Shown: in pieces, positions 1 through 6,677 of the stretch | How the letters are laid out: each line of letters opens with the position of its first letter | Numbering within the stretch: position 1 is the first letter of the stretch | Assembly: GCA_027019045.1 (NCBI GenBank) | Contig: JALUXI010000184.1 | Coordinates: 1-11,173, forward strand | Length of the DNA: 11,173 nt | Source of the DNA: Piscirickettsiaceae bacterium | GTDB lineage: Bacteria; Pseudomonadota; Gammaproteobacteria; Thiomicrospirales; Thiomicrospiraceae | Direction of reading: 5' to 3' | The notes under the pieces: generated by a model | Database searches by the model: none | What the model was told of the DNA's origin: nothing | What the model saw: only the letters and a program-made list of their open reading frames with translations | Position numbers and translations under genes: made by a program

Positions 1-160
1 GAAAACATGGGTTAAACGGGAAGCTCGTGCAAATCGAGCGCTGCCCCCGCAACAGTGATTGAGAAGACCTTACACAATACAAAACAGATGCCATTGAAGC
101 AAACATAAGCTTTGAGAAGGCGTAAGCAAACCGCTCATCAGCCTGGATACCGGCCTGTAA
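1..160 (+). ncRNA. Cobalamin (adenosylcobalamin-type) riboswitch aptamer, 5' edge truncated
   Basis: This is the aptamer of a B12 riboswitch in the leader of btuB. Visible landmarks are the GGGAA stretch (18-22), a P4-type hairpin GCTCG/CGAGC (23-27 with 35-39), the nearly invariant GCTGCCCCCGCAAC core (39-52), a conserved-looking ATGCCATTG (88-96), GAGAAGGCG (114-122) and the B12 box AGCCTGGATACCGGCCTGT (140-158). The order and spacing match the Rfam cobalamin family. The 5' strand of P1 and the promoter lie upstream of base 1. The natural ligand is a cobalamin, whose binding normally lowers expression of the downstream transporter gene. The location directly before btuB fits this. The adenosyl- versus aquo/methyl-cobalamin subclass cannot be decided by eye. 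Confidence 0.93.
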
Positions 161-310
161 AGACCGTGCAACAGATGCACACCCCCATATTGCGGAGGGC
201 AATACGGAGGATAGGCCAAAGTCGTGTCAAACACGCTCAAATTTATCCTTTCCTGTTTATCCAAAAACAGGTCCGTCTTGCCTTTGTGATTGAAAATAAA
301 TTACAAAGGA
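161..310 (+). promoter_or_regulatory. Expression platform of the btuB riboswitch
   Basis: The 150 bases between the B12 box and the btuB start are rich in hairpins. GTGCA/TGCAC pairs at 166-170/176-180. TATTGC/GCAATA pairs at 188-193/199-204 and closes a GGAGG loop. CGTGT/ACACG pairs at 223-227/231-235, nested inside AGGATA/TATCCT (208-213/244-249). CCTGTTT/AAACAGG pairs at 252-258/265-271. The last hairpin (281-309) covers the ribosome binding site. TCCTTT (246-251) is also perfectly complementary to the Shine-Dalgarno AAAGGA (305-310), giving an alternative pairing. No hairpin is followed by a U-run, so control of translation rather than termination is the better reading. Which helix is the kissing-loop P13 was not settled. 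Confidence 0.7.
281..309 (+). promoter_or_regulatory. Shine-Dalgarno-sequestering hairpin upstream of btuB
   Basis: Bases 281-291 (CCTTTGTGATT) pair with 299-309 (AATTACAAAGG). This gives 11 continuous base pairs with one G-U wobble and a 7-base loop. The 3' arm contains AAAGG, the core of the Shine-Dalgarno sequence 8 bases before the ATG at 319. When formed, the helix would block ribosome access. It is the natural OFF structure for the upstream B12 riboswitch. Pairing is read directly from sequence; the switching behaviour is inferred. Confidence 0.72.
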
Positions 311-318
311 ATCAAACC

Positions 319-2112
319 ATGAAAAAAACCCAACTACTCCTCGCCATGGCAGCCACTTTCACTTTGCCAGCGCAGGCAGCAACCAACCTACCACAAATTG
401 TTGTTACGGCAAACAACGCTGAACAAAATATCAAAACCGTCACCAGCCCGATAACAGTAATCACCGCCGAAGAGATTAAAGAAAAACAGGCTCACTCTTT
501 ATTAGAAGTCCTGCGTGGTGTACCTGGAGTGGTAATTAAAAGCAGTGGGGGAATAGGCACAACCAGTACCATTTTTATGCGAGGTCAAGGCAATCAAGGG
601 GTTTTGGTGTTAGAAGATGGTGTGGAACTGACCAACCCCATTGGAACGGGTGGTGCTAGAATTGAAATGATCTCTGTTGCCGACATTGAACGCATTGAAA
701 TTATCCAAGGTCCACAATCGGGTGTATGGGGTTCTGGTGCTGCAGGCGTTATCAATATTATCACTAAACGTTCTGGTGCCAATCAAGCAGGTTTTGAAGT
801 TGGCTCTTATGGATTTAAACAATTAACCGCAAGTTTGGGAGCAGAGACGAAAAACGGTAGTTTCCGTTTTAATTTAAGCGACCTAAAAACCGATGGATTT
901 ACGAGAGTCAAAGCCTACCGCCACTCGAATGATGGCTACGAAAACGATCCTTTTAACCAAACAGATACGTCTTTTCTCTTGCGCTTAACCCCTGTCAAAA
1001 ATCACACCCTAACCACACTAATCAAACAGACCACTGCGCATTCAGAATATGATGGCACAACCAATCCAAATGCATCTTACAGCACCGATTTTACCGATAC
1101 ATTGCGTAAATTAAATCTTCATAGCCAGCTCACTCAAAGTTTATCCAGTGACCTCTATGCTCAAGATAATCAAGTAACACATTATGGCAATGATGGACTC
1201 ACCACACAGACAGGTGCTAAGCTCCAGCTTACCTACCGCAAAAATGATTTTGCCAATTTTACCGCTGAAAACAAACAACTAAAAAAACTTAACAGCACCG
1301 ATGGCTATTACAACACCAGCTTTAGTCTGAATAACACCAACACTCTTGGCCAACTCATTTTGACAGAAGCAGTTAGACAAGATCAATATAATAAATTTGA
1401 TGACAAAACGACGGGTAAAGTGGGAGCAAAATACCTCTTCTCATCAGACAGCTACCTAAGTGCTAATTACGGGACAGCATACAATGCCCCCACACTTTTC
1501 CAAGTGAATTATGGTACCACGCAAAACCTAAACCCCGAAACCTCTGAAGGCTACGATCTTACAATTCATGCTTTTGGTACCACAATCACATATTTCAACC
1601 AAACGACCGACAAGCAGATTGCTTACGGCGGAACTTACCCCAATGATTACTACTACAACCGCACAGGCAAAACAAAAGCAGAAGGAATAGAAGTCAACTA
1701 CCAACGGACTTTAGAAGCTATTGATGCTGACCTAAACCTAAACTATCTGACTCAAACCGTTAAAGATGAAAATGGTCAATGGCTCAAGTATCGTCCTGAC
1801 CAAACTGTGAACCTTCAACTTGCCTACTTTGGCTTAGCTAAAACCATTATTGGCATTGATACCAGTTACACAGGCAATAAATACAGTAAAGACAATAAAG
1901 CGGGCGCCAATATTGGCAACTACTTTGTTACAGATATTTATGCCAACTATGAATTAAACCACTCCGTAACGCTAAAAGCCAAAGTCAAAAATCTCTTTAA
2001 TGAAGACTATACCGATGCCGTTGCTAGCTATGTAACTGGTACAGACACACCAAAATATGTCTACAACAATGGCGGCACTCAACTGTTTGTCGGCATTGAT
2101 GGCCGTTTCTAA
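319..2112 (+). CDS. btuB: BtuB-like TonB-dependent outer-membrane cobalamin receptor
   Basis: Outer-membrane beta-barrel that imports vitamin B12 or related corrinoids using TonB-ExbBD energy. The 597-aa product has a signal peptide (MKKTQLLLAM..., cleavage after AQA at about residue 20). A TonB box QIVVTA follows at about 26-31, then a plug domain (about 27-152) with LRGVPGVVIK, the FMRG motif and GPQSGVWGSGAAGVINIITK-type signatures. The barrel ends in VGIDGRF with a terminal Phe, as expected for outer-membrane assembly. The length is close to E. coli BtuB (614 aa). The start at 319 is chosen because it gives the signal peptide and has the SD AAAGGA at 305-310. The reading frame stays open back to 112, but that part is riboswitch leader. 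Expression is very likely repressed by B12 through the leader. Assignment to BtuB rather than another TonB receptor rests strongly on the riboswitch and the neighbouring cob/btu genes. Confidence 0.9.
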   Translation: MKKTQLLLAMAATFTLPAQAATNLPQIVVTANNAEQNIKTVTSPITVITAEEIKEKQAHSLLEVLRGVPGVVIKSSGGIGTTSTIFMRGQGNQGVLVLEDGVELTNPIGTGGARIEMISVADIERIEIIQGPQSGVWGSGAAGVINIITKRSGANQAGFEVGSYGFKQLTASLGAETKNGSFRFNLSDLKTDGFTRVKAYRHSNDGYENDPFNQTDTSFLLRLTPVKNHTLTTLIKQTTAHSEYDGTTNPNASYSTDFTDTLRKLNLHSQLTQSLSSDLYAQDNQVTHYGNDGLTTQTGAKLQLTYRKNDFANFTAENKQLKKLNSTDGYYNTSFSLNNTNTLGQLILTEAVRQDQYNKFDDKTTGKVGAKYLFSSDSYLSANYGTAYNAPTLFQVNYGTTQNLNPETSEGYDLTIHAFGTTITYFNQTTDKQIAYGGTYPNDYYYNRTGKTKAEGIEVNYQRTLEAIDADLNLNYLTQTVKDENGQWLKYRPDQTVNLQLAYFGLAKTIIGIDTSYTGNKYSKDNKAGANIGNYFVTDIYANYELNHSVTLKAKVKNLFNEDYTDAVASYVTGTDTPKYVYNNGGTQLFVGIDGRF

Positions 2113-2128
2113 TCTCTTTTAACCATTC

Positions 2129-2148
2129 TGCCCTGCTCACCCAGGGCA
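2129..2148 (+). terminator. Hairpin just after btuB, possible terminator
   Basis: TGCCCTG (2129-2135) and CAGGGCA (2142-2148) form a perfect 7-bp GC-rich stem with a 6-base loop, 17 bases after the btuB stop. The bases that follow (TTCACTTTCT) are only partly T-rich, so efficiency as an intrinsic terminator is uncertain. It may instead protect the 3' end of the btuB mRNA. Confidence 0.45.
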
Positions 2149-2158
2149 TTCACTTTCT

Positions 2159-2187
2159 AAAGCACTCTAAGTAATATAGAGTGCTTT
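2159..2187. terminator. Perfect 11-bp inverted repeat between btuB and cobQ, possible bidirectional terminator
   Basis: AAAGCACTCTA (2159-2169) and TAGAGTGCTTT (2177-2187) are exact reverse complements around a 7-base loop. AAA on one side and TTT on the other is the layout of short bidirectional terminators, but the T-run is only three bases and no minus-strand gene ends here. It sits 25 bases before the cobQ ATG, so it could also act as an attenuator or leader stem for cobQ. A protein operator is another possibility. Confidence 0.45.
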
Positions 2188-2212
2188 GTAAAATGAATAA
2201 GAGAATAACCCC

Positions 2213-3700
2213 ATGACCGCTACCCTCATGATCCAAGGCTGCACCTCTGATGCGGGCAAAAGTACCGTGGTGGCGGGATTGTGTCGCCTATTTGCACAAA
2301 AAGGTGTACAAGTTGCACCTTTTAAACCACAAAATATGGCACTCAATAGTGCCGTCACCGCTGACGGAGGTGAGATTGGGCGGGCGCAAGCGTTGCAAGC
2401 CTTGGCTGCTGGCGTTGAACCCTCTGTCCACATGAATCCCGTCCTGCTCAAACCCAATAGCGACACGAGAGCCCAAGTGATTGTGCAGGGCAAGAGCATT
2501 GGCAACCTGAATGCTCAAAACACCCATCAGCTCAAACCCCAAATGCGTCAAGCCGTGCTAAACTCCTACCAAAAACTGGCTCACACCTACCAAGCTATTT
2601 TGGTCGAAGGAGCGGGGTCGCCCGCAGAAATCAACCTGCGAAAAGGCGATATCGCCAATATGGGTTTTGCTGAAGCAGTGGACTGTCCCGTGATTCTGGT
2701 AGCGGACATTGATAAAGGCGGCGTTTTTGCCCACCTTATCGGTACCCTTGCCTGCCTCTCAGCATCCGAACAGCACCGTATTAAAGGCTTTATCATCAAC
2801 CGCTTCCGAGGCGACCTTGCCTTGCTACAAGATGGCCTAGACTGGTTAGAAGCCAAAACAGGCAAACCTGTTCTTGGCGTACTGCCCTACCTGCATGGAC
2901 TACACCTAGATGCAGAAGATGCCATTCATGCCGAACACCCCGCTCAAGCCAATCAACCCGTTCAACACTTCAAAGTCATCGCCCCGTTGCTCCCCCACAT
3001 CAGCAATCACACCGACCTCGACCCCTTGATTCAACACCCAGAAATTGACTTCCAATGGGTCAAACATCAACAAGCTATTCCACCCGCTGACCTCATCATT
3101 CTGCCAGGTAGCAAAAACATCGCATTTGACCTGCAGTGGCTCAAACAACAAGGCTGGCAAAATGCCTTGCAAAAACACCTTCGTTATGGCGGTAAAGTGA
3201 TTGGTATCTGCGGCGGCTTACAAATGCTGGGCAAACAAATTCTCGATCCTCACCAGATTGAGTCAGCACACACCATAATTGAAGGGCTTGGCCTCCTCCC
3301 TCACACCACCGAATTACAGCCCAATAAAACCCTTAAACAAGTTCAAGGCACCCTCAATTTATCCAACACACCCAAAGTAAAAGGTTACGAAATTCACCAC
3401 GGAAAATCCCAATTTCCCCACTCCCTCACCCCTGCTTGCTGGATTGAAGATCAACCTGAAGGCATCATCTCTGAAGACAATCAACTCCTCGCCACCTATC
3501 TACACGGCCTTTTCGATACCCCAGAAGCACTCCAAGCCATACTGGAGTGGGCAGGACTGGGAAAATCAGCATTTTTCGATCTCGCCGAACATCGAGAAAC
3601 TCAGCTCAACTGGTTAGCTCAAGCCCTTGAAAAACATTGCCAAATTGAAGCTGTTCTCAACTTAATGAATGGTCATTCTCCAAATCGTCAAATGATATAA
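2213..3700 (+). CDS. cobQ: Cobyric acid synthase CobQ (glutamine-hydrolysing)
   Basis: Catalyses the ATP-dependent amidation of adenosylcobyrinic acid a,c-diamide at the b, d, e and g side chains to give adenosylcobyric acid, using glutamine-derived ammonia, in the cytoplasm. The 495-aa protein has the usual length. The N-terminal P-loop synthetase domain starts with GCTSDAGKST (9-18), followed by KPQNMALNS (38-46), LLKPNSDTRAQVI (78-90), VEGAGSPAEINLR (131-143) and VADIDKGGVFA (163-173). The C-terminal class I amidotransferase domain has LPGSKN (297-302), the nucleophile Cys333 in GICGGLQMLG, GYEIHHG (391-397) and the catalytic-triad His431 in YLHGLFD. All key residues are intact. The SD before 2213 is weak (AAGAG-like). 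The gene lies 100 bases after btuB with two hairpins between, so it may have its own weak promoter or depend on read-through from the riboswitch-controlled transcript. Presence of cobQ argues for corrinoid ring synthesis or late-stage completion, not only salvage. Confidence 0.96.
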   Translation: MTATLMIQGCTSDAGKSTVVAGLCRLFAQKGVQVAPFKPQNMALNSAVTADGGEIGRAQALQALAAGVEPSVHMNPVLLKPNSDTRAQVIVQGKSIGNLNAQNTHQLKPQMRQAVLNSYQKLAHTYQAILVEGAGSPAEINLRKGDIANMGFAEAVDCPVILVADIDKGGVFAHLIGTLACLSASEQHRIKGFIINRFRGDLALLQDGLDWLEAKTGKPVLGVLPYLHGLHLDAEDAIHAEHPAQANQPVQHFKVIAPLLPHISNHTDLDPLIQHPEIDFQWVKHQQAIPPADLIILPGSKNIAFDLQWLKQQGWQNALQKHLRYGGKVIGICGGLQMLGKQILDPHQIESAHTIIEGLGLLPHTTELQPNKTLKQVQGTLNLSNTPKVKGYEIHHGKSQFPHSLTPACWIEDQPEGIISEDNQLLATYLHGLFDTPEALQAILEWAGLGKSAFFDLAEHRETQLNWLAQALEKHCQIEAVLNLMNGHSPNRQMI

Positions 3701-3701
3701 T
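3693..3701 (+). promoter_or_regulatory. Extended -10 promoter element within the end of cobQ
   Basis: TGATATAAT is a perfect TGnTATAAT extended -10 box for the housekeeping sigma factor and needs little -35 help. The best upstream -35-like hexamer (TGGTCA, 3670-3675) is poorly spaced. Transcription would start near 3708, about 24 bases before the diguanylate cyclase ATG. The element overlaps the cobQ stop codon. Function is inferred. Confidence 0.55.
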
Positions 3702-3731
3702 GGCGGAAGCTTAAGCAAGAAAATAGTCTCC

Positions 3732-5153
3732 ATGACCCTACTTCAAAACACACTTTTAGCCCTACTCTACTTCATTACTGGCAAGATCAGTTTTGCACTG
3801 TTTCAACAGGATGCCATTGTCACCATCACCATCTTTATCCCTGAAGGCATCGCACTCGCCGCAGTCCTGCTCTATGGTTACCGTATCGTACCAGGCATTT
3901 TCTTTGGACAACTGCTACTCGCACTTACCTCAGGCTTACCCCCTTTCCCAGCCTTAGGCATTGCAGCTGTCAATGCCTTTGAAGCGGCAATTGCCTACGC
4001 CCTTTTTAATCGCTTTAAACTTGATAAAACACTCTCTCATTTTCATGATCTCATTGGTCTCCTCTTGCTAATTGCGTTAATTCTTCAGCCCCTTAGTGCC
4101 TTATTGGGAAATACCATCCTACTTATCTCCCATACTATTCAAACAAACCATTTCTTTAAAGATGCGTTCTACTGGTGGTTTGGGAATACAGTGGGGCAGT
4201 TCGTCATCACACCCATGCTGTTAATTCTCTTTGCAACCACTTCCAACAAAGCATCAGAGCTGCTTAAGTATGCCCTCATCCTCATCGCTTTTACCCTCTT
4301 TAATGCCCTATTACAGATTACGCTCAATATTCACAACACCTCTCTCTTACTCATAGCAACCCTCCCGCTCACCCTTTATTTATCTACCCGAAACCTATCC
4401 TATGCCACCCTTGCCACCTTTTCACTGGTCATTAGCTCGCTCTATTTTTTTCATCTTGGAGTGGGAACTTTTGTGACCAATACCCACCCTGTTGATCAAC
4501 TCCTCAATCTAAACTTTTTTATCCTAAGCCACACTCTGCTTGTCCTGATAATAGGGGTACTTTTCCATGAAAAAGAGGTCGCCATTGCCACCCTAAAAAC
4601 CATGGCTCACTACGACCCACTCACAGGGCTACCCAATCGTCATATGCTCGATAAAAAAATTCAACACGCCATCTATCTCTACCAACGCGATCATCAACAA
4701 AGTGTCATCTGCTTTATTGACCTAGATGGTTTTAAAGCCGTCAATGATACCTACGGTCACGATATTGGAGACAAACTACTGAAAGAGGTAGCGAATAGGG
4801 TCAAACACCATATTCGTCTCACCGATACCTTGCTTCGATTAGGAGGCGATGAATTTCTTCTCATCCTCAATAAAGTGGATCGAACCACCACTGAACAGCT
4901 TTTAGAAAGAGTCATGCATGCCGTTCGCTCAATTGATGAGATTGATGGACATCAAATCAATATTTCACTCAGCATTGGCGTGGCCAGCTGTCCAGCAGAT
5001 GGTATGACGGTGGAGACCCTCGTGCATGCTGCCGATGAGACCATGTACAAAATTAAAAAATCAGGCAAAAATGGCATCCTCTACACCCCCAACTGCTGCA
5101 AACTGATTGAACCAGAAACCGCCCCCTTATCACCAAGCAAAGCGACCACATGA
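3732..5153 (+). CDS. MASE1-domain membrane diguanylate cyclase (GGDEF)
   Basis: Predicted inner-membrane enzyme that makes cyclic di-GMP from two GTP. Residues about 1-280 form a polytopic membrane sensor of MASE1 type: eight or so hydrophobic segments, with FIPEGIALAAVLLYG near 35-49, FFGQ near 57-60 and WWFGNTVGQFVITP near 148-161. The C-terminal GGDEF domain (about 290-455) begins at DPLTGLPNR (295-303) and has FIDLDGFKAVND (328-339). The active-site motif GGDEF is intact at 371-375. The product-inhibition I-site RLTD (362-365) lies exactly five residues before it. The enzyme therefore looks active and feedback-controlled. MASE1 ligands are generally unknown. A weak SD precedes the ATG at 3732. 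The stop overlaps the next start by 4 bp (ATGA), indicating translational coupling to the B12-related genes downstream. No EAL or HD-GYP phosphodiesterase domain is present. Confidence 0.92.
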   Translation: MTLLQNTLLALLYFITGKISFALFQQDAIVTITIFIPEGIALAAVLLYGYRIVPGIFFGQLLLALTSGLPPFPALGIAAVNAFEAAIAYALFNRFKLDKTLSHFHDLIGLLLLIALILQPLSALLGNTILLISHTIQTNHFFKDAFYWWFGNTVGQFVITPMLLILFATTSNKASELLKYALILIAFTLFNALLQITLNIHNTSLLLIATLPLTLYLSTRNLSYATLATFSLVISSLYFFHLGVGTFVTNTHPVDQLLNLNFFILSHTLLVLIIGVLFHEKEVAIATLKTMAHYDPLTGLPNRHMLDKKIQHAIYLYQRDHQQSVICFIDLDGFKAVNDTYGHDIGDKLLKEVANRVKHHIRLTDTLLRLGGDEFLLILNKVDRTTTEQLLERVMHAVRSIDEIDGHQINISLSIGVASCPADGMTVETLVHAADETMYKIKKSGKNGILYTPNCCKLIEPETAPLSPSKATT

Positions 5154-6085
5154 ATAACACCATTTCACTCAATCGCTCATCACAAATTCAAACGGTCATG
5201 GTGATCGCTTTGGTCTCCCTAGCGGTTCTTCTCTCATGGCTACAACCGCTCACTTCATTCACCACAGAAAGCATCGAATCCTCGCTCAAACAAGCAGGCA
5301 TTGCCTTTGGGTTTGCTAAGGTGTTAAATGGCTTGGTCTCGGTGATGCAATCGACCGAACTTCAAGTGAGCCTCGGTGCGGGAATGAGCATTGCGATTGG
5401 TGAAATCTTAGACCCTTTCAATGACCTAATTGAAGACTACTCCACCCTGATGAAATTCTCGCTCGGTTCCTTGGTTGTACAGATGGTACTGATTAAAATC
5501 ACCTCCAACTTTCTCTTCAACCTCTTGCTCACCGCCACCGCCAGCCTCTTTCTGCTCACACTCTGGCTCAAACGCCCCGCCCTCAACCTACTCGCCTTTC
5601 GCCTCTTTATTTTTACTTTTGCACTGAGATTTCTGCTCATCTTCTCCCTGCTGATGAATCACTGGATTGACCAACAATTTATCGCCCCCGAGACCCAACA
5701 AAAGATGGCTGAAGTGGCGGCGACCACTGAAGAAGAGCAGCAGAAACTACAACAACTCAGCCAAGTAGAACCCCCCGCTGCCCAAGAACAGAGCTTTATC
5801 GATAGCCTCACTAACAAAGTCAACGGCTGGAAGCAAGCCCTCTCTGCCAGTATGCAACAGGTGTCCAATGCACTCGATATTCAGCAACTCTCCGCCAAAC
5901 TTGACCGAATCGGCATGGACCTCATCACCCTGATGAGCCTCTTTCTGCTCAAAACCCTGCTGCTACCGCTGCTGATTTTATGGCTACTGCTCAAGCTCAC
6001 CCAGCAAATCTGGCAGCTTCCAACTTTACCTTTAACCCAACCCAATAAGACCCAACAAGAAGAAAAACCCTATGACCACGGATAA
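5150..6085 (+). CDS. Unrecognised inner-membrane protein between diguanylate cyclase and cobO
   Basis: I do not recognise this 311-aa family. Visible features are a single N-terminal hydrophobic segment (about 14-33), then a non-membrane, partly amphipathic stretch with GAGMSIAIGEILDPFNDLIE (76-95). A hydrophobic hairpin follows (about 104-140), another segment (144-170) and a last segment (256-284). A Q/E-rich, probably coiled region (about 178-215, AATTEEEQQKLQQL) and a charged tail (296-311) complete it. There is no enzyme motif, no P-loop and no ABC permease signature, so it is not a BtuC homologue. It starts inside the stop of the cyclase gene (ATGA) with almost no SD and overlaps cobO by 14 bp, so it is translated as part of a tightly coupled operon. 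Its place among cob/btu genes suggests a membrane role in corrinoid metabolism or a partner of the cyclase, but neither can be shown from sequence. Confidence 0.85.
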   Translation: MNNTISLNRSSQIQTVMVIALVSLAVLLSWLQPLTSFTTESIESSLKQAGIAFGFAKVLNGLVSVMQSTELQVSLGAGMSIAIGEILDPFNDLIEDYSTLMKFSLGSLVVQMVLIKITSNFLFNLLLTATASLFLLTLWLKRPALNLLAFRLFIFTFALRFLLIFSLLMNHWIDQQFIAPETQQKMAEVAATTEEEQQKLQQLSQVEPPAAQEQSFIDSLTNKVNGWKQALSASMQQVSNALDIQQLSAKLDRIGMDLITLMSLFLLKTLLLPLLILWLLLKLTQQIWQLPTLPLTQPNKTQQEEKPYDHG

Positions 6086-6677
6086 AAAAGACCAATACCA
6101 CAAAATTAAAATGGAACGCAAAAAGGCACAAATTGATGCCTCTATTGCTCGTGCAACCGATGAAAAAGGCTTGGTACTGGTGATTACAGGACACGGCAAA
6201 GGCAAATCCACCTCCGCCTTTGGCATGGTCGGCAGAGCCTTAGGACACGGCATGAGCGTCGGCGTTTGCCAATTTATCAAAAGCCGCACCGACACAGGAG
6301 AAGAGGCCTATTTTGGCAAAGACCCCAATTGTGACTGGCATGTGCTGGGGGACGGCTTCACTTGGGATACCCAAGACCGCCAACAAGATATCGCCACCTC
6401 AGAAAAAGGCTGGCAAGTCGCCGAACAGATGCTACAAAATCCCAAAATCGATTTAGTTGTGCTGGATGAATTAACCTATCTGATTAACTATGAATATCTC
6501 CCAGAAACTCGAATCCTTGAAGCCATCCAAGCCCGTCCCGCCCATCAACATGTGGTCATCACAGGTCGCTCCGCTTCACAAGCCTTAATCGACTTAGCGG
6601 ATACGGTTTCAGAAATCAAAGAGATTAAACACGCCTACAAAGCAGGCATTAAAGCACAAAAAGGCATCGATTTTTAA
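6072..6677 (+). CDS. cobO: Corrinoid adenosyltransferase (CobO/BtuR/CobA type)
   Basis: Transfers the 5'-deoxyadenosyl group of ATP to reduced Co(I) corrinoid, producing adenosylcobalamin or its precursors in the cytoplasm. The 201-aa length matches the family. The P-loop variant GHGKGKSTSAFG is at 40-51, followed by GVCQFIKS (64-71), GDGFTWDTQD (93-102), the acidic VVLDEL (129-134), ITGRSAS (163-169) and the family-typical C-terminal KHAYKAGIKAQKGIDF (186-201). The basic N-terminus (MTTDKKDQYHKIKMERKKAQ) is also typical and supports the start at 6072, although this overlaps the preceding gene by 14 bp. The gene serves both de novo synthesis (before CobQ) and salvage of imported corrinoid. 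Its stop codon directly abuts the btuF start, which indicates coupled translation. Confidence 0.96.
   Translation: MTTDKKDQYHKIKMERKKAQIDASIARATDEKGLVLVITGHGKGKSTSAFGMVGRALGHGMSVGVCQFIKSRTDTGEEAYFGKDPNCDWHVLGDGFTWDTQDRQQDIATSEKGWQVAEQMLQNPKIDLVVLDELTYLINYEYLPETRILEAIQARPAHQHVVITGRSASQALIDLADTVSEIKEIKHAYKAGIKAQKGIDF

Noticed and set aside
161..310. Transcription-terminating (rather than translational) riboswitch platform
   Set aside because: Several stems are present, but none is followed by a U-rich tract, while the SD is clearly paired in a strong hairpin.
112..318. In-frame upstream extension of btuB
   Set aside because: It lies in the riboswitch leader, would delete the signal peptide from the N-terminus, and has no SD. 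The ATG at 319 has both an SD and a signal peptide.
2167..2505. Minus-strand open frames opposite the start of cobQ
   Set aside because: They mirror the CobQ coding frame and have no motif, SD or independent support.
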